NCBI RefSeq assembly: GCF_018687475.1
Contig: NZ_CP061292.1
Span: 186,001 to 250,000, forward strand
Direction of reading: 5' to 3'
DNA length: 64,000 nucleotides
Source of the DNA: Polynucleobacter sp. MWH-UH24A
GTDB lineage: Bacteria > Pseudomonadota > Gammaproteobacteria > Burkholderiales > Burkholderiaceae
In this document: piece after piece, positions 58,284 to 64,000 of the stretch
Layout: the number at the start of each line of letters is the position of its first letter
How positions within the stretch are numbered: position 1 is the stretch's first letter
Notes under the pieces: generated by a model
What the model was told of the DNA's origin: nothing
The model's database searches: none
Seen by the model: only the letters and a program-made list of their open reading frames with translations
Translations under genes and position numbers: made by a program

Positions 58284-59770
58284 AGACCCATACAAACGTA
58301 TTTCATTTCAAGGTACTCGTCGATTCCCCAGGAGCTACCCTCGCGCCCTAGGCCAGATTGCTTTACCCCACCAAATGGGGCAACTTCATTTGAGATGAGT
58401 CCGGAGTTTACCCCCACCATTCCAAATTCAAGCGCTTCAGCTACCTTCCAAACCCGACCAATATCCCGGCTGTAAAAGTAAGATGCCAAGCCAAACTGAC
58501 TGCTATTGGCTAGCCGAATGACCTCATCGTCATTCTCAAATGGTATGACTGGAGCTACAGGGCCGAAGGTTTCTTCATGGGTAATGAGCATGGTGTTGGT
58601 GACATTGGCTAGAACCGTTGGCTCGTAGAATGTGCCGCCCAGACTTGCACGTTTACCTCCAATTACAAGTCGCGCACCTTTGCTCAACGCATCGGCAACA
58701 TGCCGTTCAACTTTTTCAATGGCGGCTTGGTCAATGAGAGGACCTTGAGAAACGCCTTGTTCTAGACCATTACCAATTTTGATTGACTTGGTTGCAAGGG
58801 CTAATTTTTCAACAAAGGCATCATGAACATTTTTGTGAACATAAAACCGGTTAGCACAGACACACGTTTGCCCAGCGTTACGGTATTTAGAGCTCATCGC
58901 ACCAGACACAGCGGCATCAATATCCGCGTCTTCAAAAACAATGAAGGGTGCATGACCGCCAAGTTCAAGGGAGAGCTTCTTAACCGTTGGGGCGCACTGG
59001 GCCATAAGAATGCGACCTACTTCCGTCGATCCGGTAAAGGATAGATGACGTACCGTTGGGGATTCACAAAGGACCTTACCAACCGCAATGGATTGCTCGG
59101 CATCGGCGGTCACGATATTAATGACCCCTTGCGGCACACCCGCCTGTTGGGCGAGCTCCGCAATCGCTAGGGCTGATAGTGGAGTTTGCTCTGCGGGCTT
59201 AATGACAATGGTGCATCCTGCTGCCATTGCCGGAGCGATTTTGCGAGTGATCATTGCGATCGGAAAGTTCCAGGGTGTAATGGCGACGCAAACCCCAATG
59301 GCCTGTTTTAGAACAAGGGTGCGCTTATCGCCCCAGGTGGTTGCTGGAATTGCTCCCATGACGCGTTTGGCCTCTTCGGCAAACCATTCTACAAAAGAGG
59401 CTCCATAGATCACCTCGCCTGTGGCTTCAGCCAGAGGTTTGCCTTGCTCTAAAGTCATGAGCATCGCTAAATCATCGGCATTGGCCAGAATTAGTTCAAA
59501 CCACTTGCGCATGACCTGGGCACGCTCTTTTGCCAGCTTGCCCTTCCAGGCGTTCAGAGCCAGTTCAGCCGCGGAGATCGCCTCTTGAGCATCTGAGCGA
59601 TTCAAGTTAGCAACCTTGGCAATGATTTCACCGGTTGCGGGATTGGAAACCGCAAATCGAGCGTTTTCTGAGGCTTTGACCCACTGGCCATTAATTAGGG
59701 CATCCTCATGAAAAAGACGGGGGTTCTTTAGGAGTGTGCGGATATTTGCGATTGAATCGGGTGCATTCAT
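58280..59770 (-). CDS. gabD: NAD(P)-dependent succinate-semialdehyde dehydrogenase
   Basis: 496 residues from the ATG at 59770 ([10 protein letters not shown]); an upstream in-frame ATG at 59830 adds 20 poorly matching residues. ALDH family with [12 protein letters not shown] (catalytic Glu) and catalytic C303 in [10 protein letters not shown]. The [25 protein letters not shown] and [19 protein letters not shown] segments match GabD. It oxidises succinate semialdehyde to succinate. Its 5' side is the long gap containing the NrdR-like boxes. Confidence 0.9.
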   Translation of the reverse strand: MNAPDSIANIRTLLKNPRLFHEDALINGQWVKASENARFAVSNPATGEIIAKVANLNRSDAQEAISAAELALNAWKGKLAKERAQVMRKWFELILANADDLAMLMTLEQGKPLAEATGEVIYGASFVEWFAEEAKRVMGAIPATTWGDKRTLVLKQAIGVCVAITPWNFPIAMITRKIAPAMAAGCTIVIKPAEQTPLSALAIAELAQQAGVPQGVINIVTADAEQSIAVGKVLCESPTVRHLSFTGSTEVGRILMAQCAPTVKKLSLELGGHAPFIVFEDADIDAAVSGAMSSKYRNAGQTCVCANRFYVHKNVHDAFVEKLALATKSIKIGNGLEQGVSQGPLIDQAAIEKVERHVADALSKGARLVIGGKRASLGGTFYEPTVLANVTNTMLITHEETFGPVAPVIPFENDDEVIRLANSSQFGLASYFYSRDIGRVWKVAEALEFGMVGVNSGLISNEVAPFGGVKQSGLGREGSSWGIDEYLEMKYVCMGL

Positions 59771-59937
59771 GGTGATTTTTTTTGGAGTGATGGTGTCTTG
59801 GTCTTTAGTGTAATCCCAACCGCAATACAAGATTATTTGCGGATATTAGTCCAAATTGAGGGCCAATAAATACGTGAAGTACAAATGGCGTTGCACTAAT
59901 TTGTATTGGCTACAGAGCGAACAATACATATTGAAAA

Positions 59938-59985
59938 CTACTATAGCTAGTAGGTATAAGGAAGTTGACAGCCTATAGGTAGTTT
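59938..59985. promoter_or_regulatory. Second NrdR-type box pair, with no nrd gene nearby
   Basis: Box 1 CTACTATAGCTAGTAG (59938-59953, 10 of 16 to the NrdR consensus) and box 2 AGCCTATAGGTAGTTT (59970-59985, 11 of 16). The starts are 32 bp apart, the same as at nrdA. Both contain CTATA-N2-TAGT, which is also in nrdA box 1. A TTGACA (59965-59970) lies between and into box 2. Confidence 0.6.
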
Positions 59986-60072
59986 TAGATTGACACTTTT
60001 TCTTTCAAAATATGAAAATAAATCGGTAATAGATGATTTTTTCATGATGAGGAATGAGTGCAGACTAACTTG

Positions 60073-60151
60073 AATAAGCCATTGTATTCATTGATTTTTT
60101 TACATTAAGCGCTGCATCATATTAGGGTTTAAACGGATAATATGGCTTATT
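60073..60151. repeat. 10-bp perfect inverted repeat in the gap
   Basis: AATAAGCCAT (60073-60082) and ATGGCTTATT (60142-60151) are exact reverse complements 59 nt apart. They could form the base of an RNA stem or a DNA site pair. Confidence 0.45.
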
Positions 60152-60177
60152 AGTTATATAAAAACATTTCTTTATTC

Positions 60178-60206
60178 TTGACAGAATATATAGCGGTTCC
60201 TAAGAT
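60178..60206 (+). promoter_or_regulatory. Sigma70-type promoter of the lytic transglycosylase gene
   Basis: TTGACA (60178-60183), 17-nt spacer, TAAGAT (60201-60206, 4 of 6). Transcription would start near 60213, leaving a 60-75-nt leader. Confidence 0.7.
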
Positions 60207-60275
60207 TCGGCATGTTCAATAGTTGTTGCACTGCAATATGAATAGAGTCTGCTTCCCGGATTCCTCGTATTTTGT

Positions 60276-61112
60276 GTGACCCAAACAATGAAACCGTTTA
60301 ACTTGTTAGACACAATTTGGATTAATCGTCATCTGGTGACAAGTTCTTTTGCCAGGTTCGGCCAGCGTGTATTCGCGATATTGGTTGCCGTAATTCTTGT
60401 AATTTGGCTAATTGGTCCGAAGACCGGTGCCGGAATCTTTGATCTTGCCCATTACTTGGTTCCTGCTGAAGCGCGTGCGCTGATCCTGGGTGCCGATAGC
60501 GCGGAAATCTTGACTGCTGATGAGTCGGCAAATCAGCTTAAGTTTTGGAGCTCAAACCCACAGAGTATTCCCTCCATTGCCGGACCTGCATCCCAAATCC
60601 CAGGGCATTTAGTCGACTTAAGCGCAGTAGATCGTTCAATATTGCGCTCCGAAAACGAGCGTCGGGCGGTTGCCGAGCATTTGGCTAAAAAGTTTCGGAT
60701 TTCGTTTGAAGATACCCTTCATTATGTAAATCAGGCGATGGTGGTCAGTAAAGAGGTCAACTTAGACCCAACCCTCATCTTGGCAGTGATGGCCACCGAA
60801 TCCAGCTTAAACCCACGTGCCGAGAGCCGCGCGGGTGCGCAAGGATTAATGCAAGTTCGAACCCATGTTCATCACGACAAATTTGAGCCCTATGGAGGCC
60901 CATTAGCAGCCTTTATTCCTGAGGCGAACATTCGGGTGGGTGCGCTAATCTTGAAAGCTTGTATTGCCCGAGCAGGATCACTTGAGGATGGCTTAAAGAG
61001 TTATCTCGGTGCGCCAAGCGCAGCAAGTGGGGTGGGCACTTACACGCACAAAGTATTTCTAGAGCGCGAAGAATTACGTAACGTTGCTCGTCGGTTAGGC
61101 GGCAGCGTTTAG
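60276..61112 (+). CDS. Lytic transglycosylase (SLT-type) domain protein
   Basis: 278 residues from GTG 60276, or 274 from ATG 60288. One N-terminal membrane helix (about 27-45), a polar linker, then the SLT goose-type domain (about 150-275) with the catalytic Glu in MATESSLNP and the signature GAQGLMQVRTHVH. It cleaves peptidoglycan to 1,6-anhydroMurNAc products, which AmpD and Mpl recycle. It shares four bases (TTAG) with the end of nusB. Confidence 0.9.
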   Translation: MTQTMKPFNLLDTIWINRHLVTSSFARFGQRVFAILVAVILVIWLIGPKTGAGIFDLAHYLVPAEARALILGADSAEILTADESANQLKFWSSNPQSIPSIAGPASQIPGHLVDLSAVDRSILRSENERRAVAEHLAKKFRISFEDTLHYVNQAMVVSKEVNLDPTLILAVMATESSLNPRAESRAGAQGLMQVRTHVHHDKFEPYGGPLAAFIPEANIRVGALILKACIARAGSLEDGLKSYLGAPSAASGVGTYTHKVFLEREELRNVARRLGGSV

Positions 61113-61591
61113 TTTGCGACGATTTCAGCTTGCCGCAGTTTTTGGGCAAGCTGATCCAAAACCCCATTCACATATTTATGGCCATCGGTGCCACCAAAAG
61201 TTTTTGTTAGCTCGACCGCTTCATTGATTGCAACCTTGTAGGGTACCGAAAGATCAGCTGCTAACTCATAAGTACCAATGAGCATCGCAGCATGCTCAAC
61301 TGGGGACAGCTCGGCTAGGGGGCGATCTAACTCTGGAACAATTAACGCCTCGAGCTCTTGGTGCTGTCTAATCACACCCTGGAAGATACCCGTAAATAAA
61401 TCACCCTGACATTTTTTAAACGCCGGATCCTCGCCAAGCTGTTTTGTAATCGCGCTGATCGCTAAAGGGACATCGGTTAGCTCGCCCGCCCTTTGAATTA
61501 CCAAATACTGATAGACGCCTTGTAGAGCATATTCCCGGGCACGTCGTCGTGGCGTGAGGGAACGCTTTGGGTTGGGTGATCCACTAGCCAT
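61109..61591 (-). CDS. nusB: Transcription antitermination protein NusB
   Basis: 160 residues. RRRAREYALQGVYQY near the N-terminus is the RNA-binding helix, and EHAAMLIGTYEL and INEAVELTKTFGGTDGHKYVNGVLD are NusB signatures. It pairs with NusE at rRNA boxA sites. It follows ribH by 5 nt, giving the widespread ribB-ribH-nusB operon. Its stop shares TTAG with the convergent transglycosylase gene. Confidence 0.97.
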   Translation of the reverse strand: MASGSPNPKRSLTPRRRAREYALQGVYQYLVIQRAGELTDVPLAISAITKQLGEDPAFKKCQGDLFTGIFQGVIRQHQELEALIVPELDRPLAELSPVEHAAMLIGTYELAADLSVPYKVAINEAVELTKTFGGTDGHKYVNGVLDQLAQKLRQAEIVAN

Positions 61592-61596
61592 CGCAG

Positions 61597-62082
61597 TTAT
61601 GCTGACTCAATATCGAGGTCAGGATTCATGGCTAGGGCGAGATTGGCCATTTCAACTGCCGCTCGTGCACAATCACGGCCCTTTTCAAGGGTTCTGTCGA
61701 AGGCTTGATCGTCGGTGTCGCAAGTTAGTACGCCATTGGCAATTGGGATACCATGATCCAAACTAATCCGAGTAATGGCACTTGCGGACTCATTGGCGAC
61801 TAACTCAAAGTGGTAAGTTTCCCCCCGAATTACTGCACCAAGGGCAATTAGGGCATCAAACTCTTGAGTCTTCGCAAGTTGCGATAGGGCAAAGCCAATC
61901 TCTAAGGCACCGGGAACAGTAACCAACTGAATATCATGGTGAGCCACCCCCAAATTCAGCAACTCGGTAATGCAGGCCTCTGATAGGGCTTTGCAATGAT
62001 CTTCATTAAAGCGTGCTTGCACAATCGCAATCCTCAGATCTTGGCCATTTAAGTCAGCCTCAAAGACATCAATATCATTCAT
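61597..62082 (-). CDS. ribH: 6,7-dimethyl-8-ribityllumazine synthase
   Basis: 161 residues from the ATG at 62082, which has a strong Shine-Dalgarno (GAGGAA). A longer in-frame start at 62127 overlaps ribBX and is rejected. Motifs: [44 protein letters not shown]. It condenses the butanone phosphate made by RibB with the pyrimidine to give the riboflavin precursor. Confidence 0.97.
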   Translation of the reverse strand: MNDIDVFEADLNGQDLRIAIVQARFNEDHCKALSEACITELLNLGVAHHDIQLVTVPGALEIGFALSQLAKTQEFDALIALGAVIRGETYHFELVANESASAITRISLDHGIPIANGVLTCDTDDQAFDRTLEKGRDCARAAVEMANLALAMNPDLDIESA

Positions 62083-62092
62083 GCTATGTTCC

Positions 62093-63271
62093 TCAGGATG
62101 GGATTGGTGTGTAGGGAATGTGATCAATAATCTCTAATTGGTAGCCAGATAAACTCGGCACTCTAGATGAGTTAGCGAGTAGGCGCATTTTGCGCACACC
62201 CAAATCTTTGAGTATTTGTGCCCCAATTCCGTAGCTGCGAAAATCGGTTTTACGCTCTGTACCGGGATGAACTGAGGGGGTTGAGGGCTTGAGATCGGAG
62301 TGCTGGTCCAATTGGGTCAGCTTCTCAAACTGCGAAAGCCATTTGTGCTCATTGGGGGCTGCAACTCCTGCAGCATTTAGTAAAACAGCGACGCCGCAGG
62401 GTGCATTAGCGATTACTTGCAGAGCTTTGCTCAAAGGCCAGGAGTGCGTCGATTGATCGATGTCCAAAATATCCAAAACAGTGACCGGTTCATGAACCCG
62501 AACAATCGCTTCTTCGGCCGATTGTGGGTTTCCTTGAATAAGTGCAAGGTGTAAACAGTTACTCGGTGTATCACGATATACCACGCCCGTAAAGCGACCC
62601 CAAGGACTTGCAAACTCGCGCACACCCTCACGCAGCACAATGCTCTCGGTTTGGCTGCGATACTGAATCAGGTCCGCAATGGTCCCAATTTTTAATTGAT
62701 GGGCTTTGGCAAATTCAATCAGATCTGGTAAGCGCGCCATGCTGCCATCGTCTTTCATGATTTCACAAATCACGGCTGTGGATGAGCAGCCAGCAAGACT
62801 TGCTAAATCACAGCCAGCTTCGGTATGGCCAGAGCGTATCAATACACCCCCAGGTTGAGCCATTAATGGAAAGACGTGGCCTGGTTGCACTAAATCAGCT
62901 GGTTTGGCAGTTGGGGCGACTGCAGCTTGAATGGTGCGCGCGCGATCTGCTGCGGAGATGCCAGTGGTCACGCCACTAGCGGCCTCAATCGATACCGTAA
63001 AGTTTGTGCCCAAAGCAGTACCATTCTCTCGAACCATGAGTGGCAAATTGAGCTGTTGGCAACGCTCCTTGGTGAGCGTGAGGCAAATGAGACCCCGACC
63101 ATGTTTAGCCATGAAGTTAATTGCTTCCGCGCTAACGTGATCAGCCGCAAGAACTAAATCACCTTCATTCTCGCGATCCTCTTCATCAACCAAGATGATC
63201 ATCTTACCGGCCCGAAGGTCGGCCACGATCTCATGAACGGGGCTGATGGCTGGTAAGGATACGTTTGGCAT
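62093..63271 (-). CDS. ribB: 3,4-dihydroxy-2-butanone-4-phosphate synthase with degenerate GTP cyclohydrolase II domain
   Basis: 392 residues. Residues 1-210 are a full Rib[18 protein letters not shown] (acidic loop), [27 protein letters not shown] and [12 protein letters not shown]. The rest is laid out like GTP cyclohydrolase II but lacks the zinc cysteine cluster (no C-x10-C-x-C after VRVHE) and the terminal NNPxK, although [14 protein letters not shown] remains. This RibBX-type protein is known in several proteobacteria. A genuine ribA must be elsewhere. No FMN riboswitch was found in the upstream 150 nt. Confidence 0.93.
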   Translation of the reverse strand: MPNVSLPAISPVHEIVADLRAGKMIILVDEEDRENEGDLVLAADHVSAEAINFMAKHGRGLICLTLTKERCQQLNLPLMVRENGTALGTNFTVSIEAASGVTTGISAADRARTIQAAVAPTAKPADLVQPGHVFPLMAQPGGVLIRSGHTEAGCDLASLAGCSSTAVICEIMKDDGSMARLPDLIEFAKAHQLKIGTIADLIQYRSQTESIVLREGVREFASPWGRFTGVVYRDTPSNCLHLALIQGNPQSAEEAIVRVHEPVTVLDILDIDQSTHSWPLSKALQVIANAPCGVAVLLNAAGVAAPNEHKWLSQFEKLTQLDQHSDLKPSTPSVHPGTERKTDFRSYGIGAQILKDLGVRKMRLLANSSRVPSLSGYQLEIIDHIPYTPIPS

Positions 63272-63417
63272 GGTAGAGGAATTTGCAAATAGAGCGTCAT
63301 TTTAAGCCCTCTTGCTGCTTTGTAGGGCTTTACGACAGGATTTTCCGAGGGGGCCGATGGTTAAGCCATGAGGACTTTGGAACAATTTTGGGGATCAGCC
63401 ACTTCTGGAGTAAACCC

Positions 63418-63660
63418 ATGAACCATGACCATCGATCTGAATCCGGAATCGTATTACTTGAACTGCTAATTGCGATGACCTTGATTGTGGGTAGTATCAC
63501 GGTCGCGCACGCGATTTATTCAAAACTCGTTATGAAGGCCGTACAACTGGAGCAGTCCCATGCGGTGTGGGTTCAGCAAAAGAATCAGCATGAAATGACG
63601 TTTTACTTAAATCGCTTAAAAAGCCAGCAGTCTCAGAATTCAGCGCAATCAAAACGATGA
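63418..63660 (+). CDS. Short prepilin/pseudopilin-type protein
   Basis: 80 residues from ATG 63418; an upstream in-frame start at 63283 would run through the ribB promoter region. The type IV prepilin signal is RSESG then IVLLELLIAMTL: cleavage after G10 leaves E at +5, as in pilins, followed by a 20-residue hydrophobic helix. The rest is short and charged with many Gln, so it is probably a minor pseudopilin (PilV/GspI-like), not a major pilin. Its stop overlaps the next start by 4 nt (ATGA). Confidence 0.7.
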   Translation: MNHDHRSESGIVLLELLIAMTLIVGSITVAHAIYSKLVMKAVQLEQSHAVWVQQKNQHEMTFYLNRLKSQQSQNSAQSKR

Positions 63661-64000
63661 GTCTATTGGCATGTTTGACCGCGCTTACACTCAGTACGAT
63701 TTTGCTTTTACCACCCGCTTGGTTAGTTCATCGAGTCCTGATTCACCAGTCGCAGATCGAGACTCGATTTTTACAGCAACAGAATCTGGATCGTTCGCTC
63801 GAGTTAATGAGTCGAGCGATTCAGGGCGCTGGGTATCAAGCAACGACATCGCAGTATCAAGCAACCGTCGAATCAATCAAAATCCAAAAAGGATCTTCTT
63901 CTCGCAGTGGTGATGCAATTGTGCTTACCCAAGATATTCCAGATCAATTGGGATATGACTGCATGGGTAATTCCTTAACGCGTGAGCGAACCATCAAACA
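63657..64000 (+). CDS. PilW-like minor pseudopilin or assembly protein, 3' end outside window
   Basis: Open from ATG 63657 to the window end (about 114 residues visible). It starts MSLLACLTALTLSTILLL, a hydrophobic helix lacking the Gly-Phe prepilin cleavage site and the Glu at +5, then RSLELMSRAIQGAGY (the AIR-x-AGY-like pattern of PilW) and, later, DAIVLTQDIPDQLGYDCMGN, which resembles the DCxGN segment of PilW family proteins. The ATGA overlap with the pilin-like gene indicates coupled expression in a pseudopilin cluster. Confidence 0.55.
   Translation, partial: MSLLACLTALTLSTILLLPPAWLVHRVLIHQSQIETRFLQQQNLDRSLELMSRAIQGAGYQATTSQYQATVESIKIQKGSSSRSGDAIVLTQDIPDQLGYDCMGNSLTRERTIK

Larger units (their letters stand above)
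59771..60275. other. 505-nt gap between gabD and the lytic transglycosylase gene
   Basis: No gene longer than about 10 codons is convincing. It contains an NrdR-like box pair (59938-59985), TTGACA hexamers at 59965 and 59990, a 10-bp inverted repeat (60073-60151) and a good promoter for the downstream gene (60178-60206). It is AT-rich in comparison with the flanking genes. Confidence 0.7.

Noticed and set aside
60043..60072. ATGATGAGGAATGAG short open frame in the gap
   Set aside because: Nine codons, no ribosome site, no similarity pattern.
63272..63417. Possible FMN riboswitch upstream of ribB
   Set aside because: The conserved FMN-element helices and AGGG-type core were not found by eye on the minus strand.

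Overview
The window is almost wholly ordinary core chromosome of a betaproteobacterium of the Burkholderiaceae, most like a free-living, small-genome Polynucleobacter. The evidence is the aroQ-accB-accC-prmA block, RibB fused to a degenerate RibA domain, a CNP1-like lipoprotein, a lysine/alanine-rich histone H1-like protein, HemJ in place of HemG/HemY, moderate GC and very tight gene packing. No phage, insertion sequence, CRISPR array or integron is visible.

Layout. 1-2310: end of a ketopantoate reductase, an FAH-family hydrolase, a GrdB-like protein and tRNA-Pro. 2321-11937: ispB diverging from rplU-rpmA, then obg-proB, a CNP1 lipoprotein and rppH, proS, ffh, a CcsA/YpjD-like membrane protein and a PP0621-AmpD fusion. 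11938-17121: NrdR-controlled nrdAB and the H1-like gene, each unit closed by a strong terminator. 17123-22731 (minus): aroQ, accB, accC, a prmA-DUF3426 fusion and a PfkB kinase, plus a TlpA-like thioredoxin. 22757-29369: mpl, an SDR, an RNB ribonuclease, a TonB-like protein, aroE and mtgA, mostly with overlapping ends. 29388-37825: pyrF, corA, pncC, pgpA, thiL, maeB, a barstar-like gene, rsmE and fur. 37896-48274: bamE, dapB, leuS, lptE, holA, proA, hemJ, an RlmL-like methyltransferase, rubredoxin and hemL. 48280-55533: apaH, phrB, ydcF, yqgE, ruvX, a TolC-family channel, uppP and a DUF2721 protein. 55575-57520: a UDP-xylose synthase and a strikingly AT-rich exostosin-like glycosyltransferase. 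57504-63271: trmB, gabD, a lytic transglycosylase, nusB, ribH and ribBX. From 63418: two pseudopilin-type genes, the second cut by the window end.

Functionally the window covers translation, envelope building (undecaprenyl phosphate recycling, peptidoglycan recycling through mpl and ampD, mtgA, LPS export through lptE, bamE), cofactors (haem, riboflavin, thiamine, pantothenate), deoxyribonucleotide supply and fatty-acid initiation.

No new multi-gene system is evident. The points most worth following are: a second NrdR-type box pair, with the same 32-bp spacing as the one before nrdA, in a 505-nt gap with no nrd gene; two in-frame gene fusions (PrmA-DUF3426 and PP0621-AmpD); the AT-rich glycosyltransferase beside the UDP-xylose synthase; several promoters whose -10 box lies 6-7 nt before the ATG, implying leaderless mRNAs; a symmetric consensus promoter between ispB and rplU; and convergent genes that share stop-codon bases.
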